DNA of 14,647 bases from Alphaproteobacteria bacterium (GTDB taxonomy: Bacteria > Pseudomonadota > Alphaproteobacteria > Zavarziniales > Zavarziniaceae), in NCBI GenBank assembly GCA_021774355.1, contig JAJFJE010000314.1, positions 1 through 14,647 of the forward strand, given 5' to 3'. Every line of letters starts with the position of its first letter. Positions within the stretch are counted from its first letter, which is position 1. Shown in pieces: positions 5,844-13,357 of the stretch. The translations under genes and the position numbers were made by a program. The notes under the pieces were generated by a model that was not told the DNA's origin, did not search any database, and saw only the letters and a list, made by a program, of their open reading frames with translations.

Positions 5844-7667
5844 ATGGATATCCGTAATATTGCCATCATCGCCCATGTCGACCATGGCAAGACCACCCTT
5901 GTCGATCAGTTGCTGCGCCAGTCCGGAACCTTCCGGGTCAATCAGCAGGTTGCCGAAAGGGTCATGGATTCCAACGACCTGGAACGGGAGCGTGGGATCA
6001 CCATTCTGGCCAAATGCACCTCGGTGCAGTGGCACGATCACCGCATCAACATCGTCGACACGCCGGGCCACGCCGATTTCGGCGGCGAGGTCGAGCGGAT
6101 CCTGTCCATGGTCGATGGCGTCGTCGTGCTGGTCGACGCCGCCGAAGGGCCGTTGCCGCAGACCAAGTTCGTCACCGGCAAGGCGCTGCGCCTGGGGCTG
6201 CGGCCGATCGTCCTGATCAACAAGATCGACCGCCCGGACGCCCGCCCGGACGAGGTGCTGAACGAGGTCTTCGACCTGTTCTCGGCGCTCGATGCCGATT
6301 CGGCCCAGCTCGATTTTCCGGTGCTCTACGCCTCGGGCAAGCAAGGCTGGGCGGTCCAGGAACTGGACCAGCCGCGCGAAACCCTGAGCCCGCTGTTCGA
6401 CCTGATCCTGGCGCATGTTCCGGCCCCGGCGGTCATCGGCCGTACCGCCGAGCCCTTCACCATGCTGGCGACCACGCTGGAGAGCGATCCCTATCTCGGG
6501 CGCATCCTGACCGGCCGCATCGAAACCGGCGTGGCCCGCCAGAACATGAGCCTGAAGGCCCTGGGCACCGACGGCCAGATCATCGAGCAGGGCCGCCTGT
6601 CCAAGCTGTTGTCGTTCCGCGGCATCGAACGGGTGCCGGTGGATGAGGCCTTGGCCGGGGACATTGTCGCGATTGCCGGCCTGACCCAGGCGACCGTGGC
6701 CGATACCTTGTGCGCCCTCGAGATCGAGCAGCCGCTCAAGGCCCAGCCGATCGATCCGCCGACCCTTGCCATGACCTTTTCGATCAATGATTCGCCCCTG
6801 GCCGGGACCGAGGGGTCCAAGGTGCAGTCCCGGGTGATCCGTGAAAGGCTGATGCGCGAGGCCGAAGGCAATGTCGCGATCCGGGTCACCGACACCGCCG
6901 GCGGCGACGCCTTCGAAGTCGCCGGCCGGGGCGAGTTGCAGCTCGGCATCCTGATCGAGCAGATGCGCCGGGACGGCTTCGAATTGTCGATCAGCCGGCC
7001 GCGCGTGCTGTTCATCGAGCGGGACGGGCAGCGCTTCGAGCCGATCGAGGAAGTGGTCATCGACGTCGACGACGAATTCACCGGTATCGTCGTCGAGAAG
7101 GTCTCGACCCGGAAGGGCGAGCTTAAGGACATGCGCCCGTCCGGCGGCGGCAAGACCCGGCTGGTCTTCCACTGCCCGTCGCGCGGCCTGATCGGCTATC
7201 ACGGCGAGTTCCTAACCGATACCCGCGGCACCGGCCAGATGAACCGCCTGTTTCACGACTATGCCCCGTTCAAGGGGCCGATTCCCGGCCGGCGCAACGG
7301 CGTCCTGATCGCCAATGCGGCGGGCGAAGCGGTCGCCTATGCGCTGTGGAATCTCGAGGATCGCGGGCCGATGTTCATCGACCCCGGGGTCAAGGTCTAT
7401 GAGGGCATGGTGATCGGCGAGCACACCAGGGACAATGATCTCGAGGTCAATCCGCTGAAGGGCAAGCAGTTGACCAATATCCGCACCACTTCGAAGGACG
7501 AGGCGGTGCGCCTGACCCCGCCCCGGCGCATGGGTCTGGAACAGGCCATCGCCTATATTGCCGACGACGACCTGGTCGAGGTCACCCCCCGCTCGGTGCG
7601 TCTGCGCAAACGCTATCTCGATCCCAATACGCGGAAGCGACTCGCTCGGGCTGCGGTTAGCGCATGA
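5844..7667 (+). CDS. typA: Ribosome-associated translational GTPase TypA/BipA
   Basis: A 607-residue protein, the same length as Escherichia coli BipA. It begins MDIRNIAIIAHVDHGKTTL, the G1 loop at residues 10-17; G2/switch I follows in DLERERGITI, G3 is DTPGHADFGG, G4 is NKIDRPDARP and G5 lies around YASGKQG. After the beta-barrel domain come the EF-G-like domains and the BipA-specific C-terminus, with RKGELKDM, CPSRGLIGYHGEFLTDTRGTG, the block starting GPIPGRRNG and RTTSKDEAVRLTPPRRM. TypA is a GTPase that binds the 70S ribosome near the EF-G site and supports large-subunit assembly and stress, cold and low-nutrient growth. ATG 5844 is chosen over the in-frame ATG 5817 because of exact length and N-terminal agreement, an AGGA just upstream, and the promoter at 5775-5802. 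It is monocistronic as far as the sequence shows, followed by a stem-loop at 7679-7704. Confidence 0.97.
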   Translation: MDIRNIAIIAHVDHGKTTLVDQLLRQSGTFRVNQQVAERVMDSNDLERERGITILAKCTSVQWHDHRINIVDTPGHADFGGEVERILSMVDGVVVLVDAAEGPLPQTKFVTGKALRLGLRPIVLINKIDRPDARPDEVLNEVFDLFSALDADSAQLDFPVLYASGKQGWAVQELDQPRETLSPLFDLILAHVPAPAVIGRTAEPFTMLATTLESDPYLGRILTGRIETGVARQNMSLKALGTDGQIIEQGRLSKLLSFRGIERVPVDEALAGDIVAIAGLTQATVADTLCALEIEQPLKAQPIDPPTLAMTFSINDSPLAGTEGSKVQSRVIRERLMREAEGNVAIRVTDTAGGDAFEVAGRGELQLGILIEQMRRDGFELSISRPRVLFIERDGQRFEPIEEVVIDVDDEFTGIVVEKVSTRKGELKDMRPSGGGKTRLVFHCPSRGLIGYHGEFLTDTRGTGQMNRLFHDYAPFKGPIPGRRNGVLIANAAGEAVAYALWNLEDRGPMFIDPGVKVYEGMVIGEHTRDNDLEVNPLKGKQLTNIRTTSKDEAVRLTPPRRMGLEQAIAYIADDDLVEVTPRSVRLRKRYLDPNTRKRLARAAVSA

Positions 7668-7678
7668 CCACATTGCTC

Positions 7679-7704
7679 GCCGGGCGGGTACCGCCGCGCC
7701 CGGC
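7679..7704. terminator. GC-rich stem-loop after typA, possible weak or Rho-assisted terminator
   Basis: GCCGGGCG (7679-7686) pairs with CGCCCGGC (7697-7704) across a 10-base loop, 12 bases after the typA stop. No T-run follows on the plus strand, so it is not a classical intrinsic terminator. It may stabilise the 3' end or act with Rho. Confidence 0.35.
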
Positions 7705-7780
7705 GCAGCATCTGCTGGCTTTCCAAACGCGATTCTTACTGTCACAATAATTGAAATTGCCCCTTGTTGAGTGTCAAACC

Positions 7781-8221
7781 ATGGCAATGACCCAGATGGA
7801 CGTATTTGTCGGCCGCCGCATTCGCGAACGCCGCTGGCTTCTCGGCCTGTCCCAGGACAAGCTGGCGCGGGCCATCGGGCTGAAGTTCCAGCAGATCCAG
7901 AAATACGAGACGGGCGGCGCCAAGATCTCGGCCGGCCGGCTGTTTCTGCTGGCCGAGGCGCTGGACGTGCCGGTGTCCTATTTCTTCGACGGCCTCGACC
8001 CGACGGCGGCACAAGTTGCCGCCAGCGCCGAAGCGGAGAGCGCGCATGGGTCCGAACTCGAACCCCTGGAACCGAATTCGGTCCGCGAGTGCGGCGAGAT
8101 CATGCGCCTGGCCGGCGTGCTGGATGCCAGCCAGCGGCATTCGGTGCTGGCCTTGTTGCGGGCCGTGACGGCGACGGACAGCGACGTGCTGGACGAGATG
8201 CCGCGGCGCGTCCGGGCCTGA
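7781..8221 (+). CDS. XRE-family helix-turn-helix transcriptional regulator
   Basis: A 146-residue cytoplasmic DNA-binding protein. The N-terminal Cro/C1-type HTH covers residues 11-65: GRRIRERRWLLGLSQDKLA, then the recognition helix around LKFQQIQKYETG, and ISAGRLFLLAEALDVPVSYFF. This is the form common in alphaproteobacterial stand-alone regulators, with phage-repressor-like 'LSQ...QIQKYE' wording. Residues 66-146 are Ala/Glu-rich, then a helical segment (RECGEIMRLAGVLDASQRHSVLALLRAV), probably for dimerisation; no ligand domain or peptidase motif is present. ATG 7781 is preferred; the frame opens upstream at TTG 7751, but an AATAAT -10-like box at 7746-7751 overlaps that codon. ATG 7787 and 7796 are also possible. 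It is convergent with the HAD gene (39-bp gap) and has no toxin partner beside it. Targets unknown. Confidence 0.88.
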   Translation: MAMTQMDVFVGRRIRERRWLLGLSQDKLARAIGLKFQQIQKYETGGAKISAGRLFLLAEALDVPVSYFFDGLDPTAAQVAASAEAESAHGSELEPLEPNSVRECGEIMRLAGVLDASQRHSVLALLRAVTATDSDVLDEMPRRVRA

Positions 8222-8260
8222 ACCCCGCCGCCGGCAGGGGCGTTCCGCCGGGCCTGGGGC

Positions 8261-9055
8261 TCAGCGCGCCGCCAGCAGGGCCTCGGCCAGTTCGACAAAG
8301 CCGGCGCCGCCGCCACCCTGGCTGACCCAGGTGGGCCGGCTGGCCAGCCGGGCGCCGAAGGCGGCGATCCCGGCGACTCCGACGCTGTTGGGAAAATATC
8401 CGAACAGCGGCGCGTCATTGGGCGAATCGCCGATGAAGGCCACCTGGTCGCGGTCGGCCTCGATATCGAGGGCCAGCCGCTCGGCGGCGAAAATGCGCGC
8501 CATGGCCAACTTGTCGTAGGCCCCGAACCAGCCATTGACATGGATCGAACTCAGCTTGGCGCGGGCGCCGGCAGCCGCGAAACAGGCCAGGACCCGGTCG
8601 ATTGCCCCGGCGTCCAGGGGCGCGACATCCTCGGCAATGTCGATCGCCAAATCGGTGACCCGGCAGAACTGGTCGGCGGCCACCGCAGCGCCGGGGATGT
8701 CCGCCAGGATGCGGTCGCGCACGTGGTCGAGCCGGCGGCGGTCGGCCTGGCGCTCGTCCGGCGGCTTCCAGAAGCGCCGGATCATGCCCCGGCGGTCGCC
8801 GTCCCGGCAGAAATAGAACGCGCCATTTTCCCCGATCACCCCGGCAACCGGCCATTCCCGGGCGATCAGATCGCACCAGCCGGCGGGTCGCCCGGTGACC
8901 GGCACGACGGCGAGGCCCGCCCGATCCAGCCGCTCCATCGCCTGGTAGGCCGCGGCCGGCAGCCGGCCGTTGCAGGTCAGGGTGTCGTCGATGTCGGTCA
9001 GCACCAGGGCAATGGCCCGCCAGGTGGCGGCGGGGGCGTCGGCCAGCCGGTTCAC
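8261..9055 (-). CDS. HAD-IIB family phosphatase, translationally coupled to glpD
   Basis: A 264-residue haloacid dehalogenase-type phosphatase. Motif I is TDIDDT (D21 nucleophile, D23 acid/base), motif II is VTGRP (T54), the motif III lysine is K182 in AYDKLAMA, and motif IV is GDSPND (209-214) with the metal-binding Asp residues. The large insert between motifs II and III (IGENGAFYF ... AIDIAEDV ... SSIHVNGWFG) is a C2-type cap of the IIB group, which includes Cof-like, sucrose-phosphate and mannosyl-3-phosphoglycerate phosphatases. It starts at GTG 9055, inside the stop of glpD (GTGA); the frame continues upstream only as a shadow of glpD. Context suggests a small phosphorylated metabolite around glycerol-3-phosphate or dihydroxyacetone phosphate, but no residue proves this. 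Related alphaproteobacterial proteins are usually named mannosyl-3-phosphoglycerate phosphatase without test. Confidence 0.87.
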   Translation of the reverse strand: MNRLADAPAATWRAIALVLTDIDDTLTCNGRLPAAAYQAMERLDRAGLAVVPVTGRPAGWCDLIAREWPVAGVIGENGAFYFCRDGDRRGMIRRFWKPPDERQADRRRLDHVRDRILADIPGAAVAADQFCRVTDLAIDIAEDVAPLDAGAIDRVLACFAAAGARAKLSSIHVNGWFGAYDKLAMARIFAAERLALDIEADRDQVAFIGDSPNDAPLFGYFPNSVGVAGIAAFGARLASRPTWVSQGGGGAGFVELAEALLAAR

Positions 9056-10575
9056 GGCGTGGCCGGGGCAAGCGGCCGGCCATTGGCGGCAAACCACGCG
9101 GTGACCTGGTCCAGGCCCTCGCGGTCCAGCCCGACGAACGTCTTGGTGCGGCGGAACAGGAAGTCTTCCGGGCGGCGGGCATCTTCGACCGTCACCGCAT
9201 AGTAAAGTTCGGCTTCGGGAATGCCCGGCACGAACTCGGTCGCGAGGTGCGGCTGGCGCGCCACCAGGTCGTACAGGGCACGGGTTTCGGACCCATAGGT
9301 GAAGACCCAGCGCCGGCGGGTCTCGGGCCGGATGCTGGTGGGGCCTTCCGAGGCCAGCCGGGCCAGCCGGTCGCGCCCCAGGGCGCCGCCGTGCAACGGC
9401 GCCGTCGCCGTCCAGGACGGCCCCAGAATGGCGCCGGTCCGGGCCAGTTCGCCCATCACCAATTCGCCCAGCTTGCGGTGGGTGGTGATCTTGCCGCCAT
9501 AGACGGTGATCAGGGCCCCGGCGCCCTGGCGGCGGGTGACAAGTTCGTAGTCCCGGGTGACATCGGTCGGATTGGCGGTGCCGTCGTCGACCAGCGGACG
9601 CACCCCCGCCCACGACCAGACCACGTCGTCCGGCCCGATGGCGTGGTCGAAGAAGCGCCGGTAGCAGGCGATCAGGTAGTCCCGCTCTGCCGCCGAGCAG
9701 CGAGCCGCCCGCGGGTCGCCGTCATGGGGCACCTCGGTGGTGCCGATGATCAGGAAGCGCTCCTGCCAGGGCAGCACGAAGACCACCCGGCGATCGCTGT
9801 TCTGCAGGGTGAAGGCCCGGCTTTCCCGGGGCATGGGCATGGGCACGACGATGTGGCTGCCGCGCACCAGGCGCAGCCGGCGGGGCTCCTCCTCCGCTGC
9901 CGGGGTGACGGTCTCCAGGACCCGGGCCGCAAAGGGGCCACCGGCATTGACCACGAAACGCCCCGCGACGGTGCGGGCGCGGCCGTCCTCGACCAGAGCG
10001 ACGCTGAACCCGTCGGGCGTCGCCGCGATGGCCGTGACCTCGCGGTAATTGCCGATATCGGCGCCCCGGGCACGGGCGTCGAGCAGGGTTTCCAGGGTCA
10101 GCCGGGCATCATCGGTCCAGCAATCGGGATAGTGCAGGACGGCCTGCAGATCGCCTTTGCGCAGGCGCGGGATCATGCCCGCTTCCGCCCGGCTCATGGC
10201 GCCGGTCGGGGCCAGCAGCCGGCGCCCGGACAGCCGGTCATAGAGCAACAGCCCCAGGCGGACCATCCAGGCCGGCCGCGGCTGGTCCTTGGTAATCGGG
10301 ATCAGGAAGCGCAGGGGATAGACGAGATGGGGCGCCGTCTGCATCAGGGTCTCCCGCTCGCGCAGGGATTCCCGGACCAGGCGGAACTGGCCGTGCTCCA
10401 GATAGCGCAGGCCGCCGTGAATCAGCTTGGACGAGGCCGACGAGGTCGCCCCGGCATAGTCCCTGGCCTCGGCCAGGAACACCGACAGGCCGCGCCCTAT
10501 GGCGTCGCGTGCGACGGCGGCGCCGTTGATGCCGCCGCCGATCACGACCAGATCGAAACGTTCCGTCGTGTCCAT
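9052..10575 (-). CDS. glpD: Aerobic glycerol-3-phosphate dehydrogenase (FAD)
   Basis: A 507-residue flavoenzyme, close to the 501 residues of E. coli GlpD. The N-terminal FAD-binding loop is DLVVIGGGINGAAVARDA (residues 8-25), followed by the DAO-superfamily signature SSKLIHGGLRYLEHGQF. Other family blocks are LHYPDCWTDDARLTLE, NAGGPFAARVL, FVLPWQERFLIIGTTE and the C-terminal FAD contact VYGGKITTHRKLGE; a GlpD C-terminal helical domain follows. It oxidises sn-glycerol-3-phosphate to dihydroxyacetone phosphate at the inner membrane face and passes electrons to quinone. The start ATG 10575 is set by homology and a GGACGGGAAA sequence about 6 bases upstream; the frame upstream of it is not coding. 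It is the first gene of a two-gene unit with the HAD phosphatase. No glpK, glpF or glpR is in the window, so the glycerol may come from lipid turnover or uptake genes elsewhere. Confidence 0.96.
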   Translation of the reverse strand: MDTTERFDLVVIGGGINGAAVARDAIGRGLSVFLAEARDYAGATSSASSKLIHGGLRYLEHGQFRLVRESLRERETLMQTAPHLVYPLRFLIPITKDQPRPAWMVRLGLLLYDRLSGRRLLAPTGAMSRAEAGMIPRLRKGDLQAVLHYPDCWTDDARLTLETLLDARARGADIGNYREVTAIAATPDGFSVALVEDGRARTVAGRFVVNAGGPFAARVLETVTPAAEEEPRRLRLVRGSHIVVPMPMPRESRAFTLQNSDRRVVFVLPWQERFLIIGTTEVPHDGDPRAARCSAAERDYLIACYRRFFDHAIGPDDVVWSWAGVRPLVDDGTANPTDVTRDYELVTRRQGAGALITVYGGKITTHRKLGELVMGELARTGAILGPSWTATAPLHGGALGRDRLARLASEGPTSIRPETRRRWVFTYGSETRALYDLVARQPHLATEFVPGIPEAELYYAVTVEDARRPEDFLFRRTKTFVGLDREGLDQVTAWFAANGRPLAPATP

Positions 10576-10677
10576 GCGTGTTTCCCGTCCGCTCTGGTCC
10601 TGCTGGTAGCACAAATCGTCCCACGCGGGCCACCCGGGCTTGCCAGTCGCTGCCGTGGTCCCGTAGCGTGCGGCGCC

Positions 10678-11472
10678 ATGACCGCCCTGACCGCCGCCGC
10701 GATTGCCGAACTGACCGTCTTTGCCGGCCGGCTGGCCGACCGCGCCGGCGACGCCATCCTGCCCCATTTCCGCAATCTGGCGGCGGTCGACGACAAGAGC
10801 GCCGCCGGCCAGCGCTACGATCCGGTGACGGTGGCGGATCGGGCGGCCGAGACCGCGATGCGCGCGCTGATCGCCAAGACCTATCCCGCGCACGGGATAT
10901 TCGGCGAAGAGCATGGCCACAGCACCGGCGACAGCCCTTTGACCTGGGTGCTCGACCCGATCGACGGCACCCGCGCCTTCATCACCGGCCTGCCCCTATG
11001 GGGGGTGCTGATCGCCCTGAATGACGGCACCGCCCCAGTCATCGGGATCATGGACCAGCCCTTCACAGGCGAGCGCTTCCTCGGCACCCCGGACGGCGCC
11101 AGCCTGAACGGCGCGCCGCTCCGCTGCCGTCCCTGTCCGACCCTGGACGGGGCCCGGCTGATGACCACCGGCCCGGACCTGTTCCCCAGCGCCGCCGACC
11201 TGGCGGCGTTCGACCGGGTGCGGGCGCGGGCGCAGCTGACCCGGTTCGGCGGCGACTGCTATGCCTATGCCATGGTCGCCGCCGGCCATGTCGACGCGGT
11301 GATCGAAGCCGGGCTCAAGCCCTATGACATCCAGGCCCTGATCCCCATCGTCCAGGGTGCCGGCGGCATCGTCACCGACTGGCAGGGCGGCGATGCCCAG
11401 CAGGGTGGCCGGGTCCTGGCCTGCGGCGACCGCCGCCTGCATGCCGAGATCATCAGCGTGCTCGCACCCTAG
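10678..11472 (+). CDS. hisN: Histidinol-phosphatase, inositol-monophosphatase fold (HisN type)
   Basis: A 264-residue member of the lithium-sensitive phosphatase superfamily. Metal ligands appear as D54 (VTVADR), E77-E78 (GIFGEEHG), D93-P-I-D96-G-T98 (WVLDPIDGTRAF) and the Asp of GLKPYDIQALIPIVQGAGG. The wording of the C-terminal block, YDIQALIPI where inositol monophosphatases have WDxAAG, together with GGDCYAYAMVAAGHVD, fits the HisN subgroup that dephosphorylates L-histidinol phosphate, the penultimate stage of histidine synthesis. The paralogue class also includes SuhB and CysQ, so activity is inferred. It starts at ATG 10678; the same frame is open far upstream, but only as an antisense shadow of glpD. 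No Shine-Dalgarno sequence is visible, and a weak TTGCCA (10640-10645) / TAGCGT (10664-10669) pair would start RNA almost at the ATG. The 102-bp gap is shared with divergent glpD. Confidence 0.87.
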   Translation: MTALTAAAIAELTVFAGRLADRAGDAILPHFRNLAAVDDKSAAGQRYDPVTVADRAAETAMRALIAKTYPAHGIFGEEHGHSTGDSPLTWVLDPIDGTRAFITGLPLWGVLIALNDGTAPVIGIMDQPFTGERFLGTPDGASLNGAPLRCRPCPTLDGARLMTTGPDLFPSAADLAAFDRVRARAQLTRFGGDCYAYAMVAAGHVDAVIEAGLKPYDIQALIPIVQGAGGIVTDWQGGDAQQGGRVLACGDRRLHAEIISVLAP

Positions 11473-11473
11473 G

Positions 11474-11567
11474 GCATTTTCAGGCGAAGCGGATTCCGGT
11501 TCGCCATCTGAAAATGCGTTATTTCAACACGTTAGAGCATGAGCGGAATGACCCTCATTCCGCTCAT
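11474..11567. repeat. Two-hairpin palindromic intergenic repeat between convergent genes
   Basis: Unit 1: GCATTTTCAG (11474-11483) pairs with CTGAAAATGC (11508-11517); inside, GGCGAA (11483-11488) faces TTCGCC (11500-11505) with GGATTCC at the tip. Then a linker of 21 bases holds TTAGAGC. Unit 2: ATGAGCGGAATG (11539-11550) pairs perfectly with CATTCCGCTCAT (11556-11567) around ACCCT. The wording of unit 1 plus the TTAGAGCAT linker recalls the palindromic repeats scattered between genes in many Rhizobiales and relatives (RIME/Bru-RS-like), from memory. There is no transposase and no T-run. Placed between hisN and the lipoprotein gene, it can act as a two-way transcript end. Only one copy is in this window. 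Confidence 0.75.
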
Positions 11568-11582
11568 TCGCCGTGGCGGGGC

Positions 11583-12359
11583 TCAGCGCCAGCCGGGTTC
11601 CGGTGGCGGCGCCGGATAGACCACGGCGGGCGTTGCCGCCGGCGCGCTCGTGATCGGCGCCGCGCTGCCCGCCGGCGCGGGCGGCGTGGCATAGGTTTTC
11701 AGGATGATCGGACGTGGGGTGCCGGCAGGTGCCGTCGGCGCGGCTGCGGCAGGGTGCGGCGGGGCGGTGTTCAAAACGATCGGACGCGGGCCGGCCGCCG
11801 CCGCGGCTGCCGCCGGAGCCGCCGGGACGGCCGCCTCCCTGCCGCCGGCACAGGCCGTCAGGCCGGTGCGCAGGGCGACCAGCCGGCGGGTACTCCGCCG
11901 CTCGCCCGGCTTGGCCCAGAGCTGGGCCTCCGTCACCCCCGGTGCGACCTGCAGGAGCTTGGCGGTAAAGGCCGATTCCGGCACCCGCGGCCCGTTGCCG
12001 GCGTCGATCAGCCCGCCGACCAGGGCGGCGGTCAGGGCGCCGTAGGCGCCCATCCCATAGGCCAGCGGGGCGGCGGCATCCATCGCCGATCGCGGCGCGA
12101 CCAGGCATCGGATGGTGATGCTGTCCGCTTCGGTGACGACGGCCAGATCGCCGTTGGCGTCGGAGCAGCTCTCCTTGACCCCGCGCTGGCTGCGCAGGCA
12201 TGGCAACAAGGCCTGACTATCGGCCTCGAATCGGGCGGTCTGGTCCGGGCTGCGGGTCTCGACCAGCGGTTTCGGAGGCGGTGTCTGCCCGTCGGCGCAC
12301 CCTGCGGCCAGCGGCACGAGCAGCGCCAGTGCCGCCCAGACGATACCGCGCTGTCCCAT
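11583..12359 (-). CDS. Putative lipoprotein with Pro/Ala-rich tail, unknown function
   Basis: A 258-residue protein with a lipoprotein signal: residues 1-20 are short, hydrophobic and end LAAGC, with C21 as the lipidated residue; Ala follows it, so the outer membrane is the likely site. The folded part, residues about 30-175, contains four cysteines (54, 65, 85 and about 170) that could form two disulfides in the periplasm, and a short Gly/Ala hydrophobic stretch (AYGMGAYGALTAALVGGLID). The rest is low complexity, with runs of Ala and Pro and two copies of PRPI(V/I)L 24 residues apart (191-196 and 215-220), perhaps a linker through the cell wall. GGAGGG about 8 bases before ATG 12359 supports the start. 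I do not recognise the family. It lies 59 bp after the lipase gene in the same direction, so read-through from prfC is possible. Confidence 0.75.
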   Translation of the reverse strand: MGQRGIVWAALALLVPLAAGCADGQTPPPKPLVETRSPDQTARFEADSQALLPCLRSQRGVKESCSDANGDLAVVTEADSITIRCLVAPRSAMDAAAPLAYGMGAYGALTAALVGGLIDAGNGPRVPESAFTAKLLQVAPGVTEAQLWAKPGERRSTRRLVALRTGLTACAGGREAAVPAAPAAAAAAAGPRPIVLNTAPPHPAAAAPTAPAGTPRPIILKTYATPPAPAGSAAPITSAPAATPAVVYPAPPPEPGWR

Positions 12360-12418
12360 GGGTCGCCCTCCGATATCTCCAGATTATTGTCCGAAGAATA
12401 CCAGATGCGCCTCTGGGT

Positions 12419-13357
12419 TTAAGCTACTTCCGCGCGAATCTCCGCAACAAAATCATCGAAGGCGGCCCAGAAGCGGGCCCGGATCGGGTCTCGTTCCTTG
12501 AGGATTTCGTGCCGTGCCTCGTCGATCGCGACGAAGTCGGCGGCGGGCAGGCGCACCGCCGCTTGCAGGGTGGTCGCCGGGTCGACGATCCGGTCGGTGC
12601 CGGCGACCGCCAGCAGGATCGGGATCCGAATCGCCTCGAGGCGGCCGCGGGCAAGCACCCGGGCACAGGACCGGAAGGCGGCGTCGAGCCAGCCCCAACT
12701 GGGTGGGCCAAGGGCCAGTTCGGGCGCGATGCGTTCGAAAAACGCCTGGTCCTCGGCCCGCGACGGATCGCTGGTCAGGGGATTGTCGGCTGCTTCGACC
12801 GGGTCGCGCAGGGGCAGGGCCGTGGTGGCAAGGCCCAGGCGGCAGGCCGTCCAGGCGATCAGGCGGGCGAAGCCATAGGGCACCGGCCGGGTGACGATGC
12901 GCAGCATCGGCGACAGGGCCACCAGCCGGGTGATGCGCGCGGCCGCCGCCGGCCGGTCGGCGCAGAAGCGCAGGGCGATATGGGCGCCCATGGAATGGGC
13001 CATGACCAGCAGGGGGGCCGGCGCCTCGGCGCCACAGGTGGTGATCATCAGGTCGAGATCGTCGAGATAATCCTCGAAGCGGCCGACATGGCCGGTCCGG
13101 CGCTCGGCCAGGAGCCGGCTCGACAGGCCCTGGCCGCGCCAGTCGAAGGTCCTGACGGCAAAGCCGCGATCGACCAGATCGGCCATGGTCTCGGCATATT
13201 TCTCGATGAACTCGCTGCGCCCGGTCAGCAGCAGCACGGTGCCCCTGGGCCGCCCCGGCGGGTCCGCCGCCCGGCCCCTGAGGACCAGACGGTCCATGGT
13301 CTCCAGCCGCAAGGCGCGGCTGTCCAGGGGCAGCAGGCGGCGGCGCGCCGTGCTCAC
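12419..13357 (-). CDS. Alpha/beta hydrolase, PldB-like lysophospholipase / monoacylglycerol lipase
   Basis: A 312-residue alpha/beta-hydrolase (COG2267, serine aminopeptidase S33 / Hydrolase_4 type). Landmarks: GTVLLLTGRSEFIEKY (39-54), where the usual HG oxyanion turn is replaced by TG; FDWRGQGLSSRL (71-82); nucleophile S122 in AHSMGAH, in place of the common GHSMGG; D255 in AGTDRIVDP; H283 in DEARHEI. These complete a Ser-Asp-His triad. Family members hydrolyse lysophospholipids or monoacylglycerols at the membrane. GTG 13357 overlaps the prfC stop (GTGA) and gives a leader that aligns with relatives; ATG 13297 is a shorter alternative. The upstream open frame is a shadow of prfC. There is no signal peptide, so it is probably cytoplasmic or inner-face. 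Substrate is inferred only at family level. Confidence 0.87.
   Translation of the reverse strand: MSTARRRLLPLDSRALRLETMDRLVLRGRAADPPGRPRGTVLLLTGRSEFIEKYAETMADLVDRGFAVRTFDWRGQGLSSRLLAERRTGHVGRFEDYLDDLDLMITTCGAEAPAPLLVMAHSMGAHIALRFCADRPAAAARITRLVALSPMLRIVTRPVPYGFARLIAWTACRLGLATTALPLRDPVEAADNPLTSDPSRAEDQAFFERIAPELALGPPSWGWLDAAFRSCARVLARGRLEAIRIPILLAVAGTDRIVDPATTLQAAVRLPAADFVAIDEARHEILKERDPIRARFWAAFDDFVAEIRAEVA

Noticed and set aside
9247..10677. Very long plus-strand open frame antisense to glpD, continuous with hisN
   Set aside because: Gly/Pro/Gln/Arg-rich translation typical of an antisense shadow in high-GC DNA; hisN similarity starts only at 10678, and glpD on the opposite strand is unmistakable.
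12405..12420. CCAGA/TCTGG stem after the lipase gene as a terminator
   Set aside because: Five base pairs, and the part of it lying before the stop would be within the end of the transcript in either reading; there is no proper U-tract after the stem in the gene's direction.
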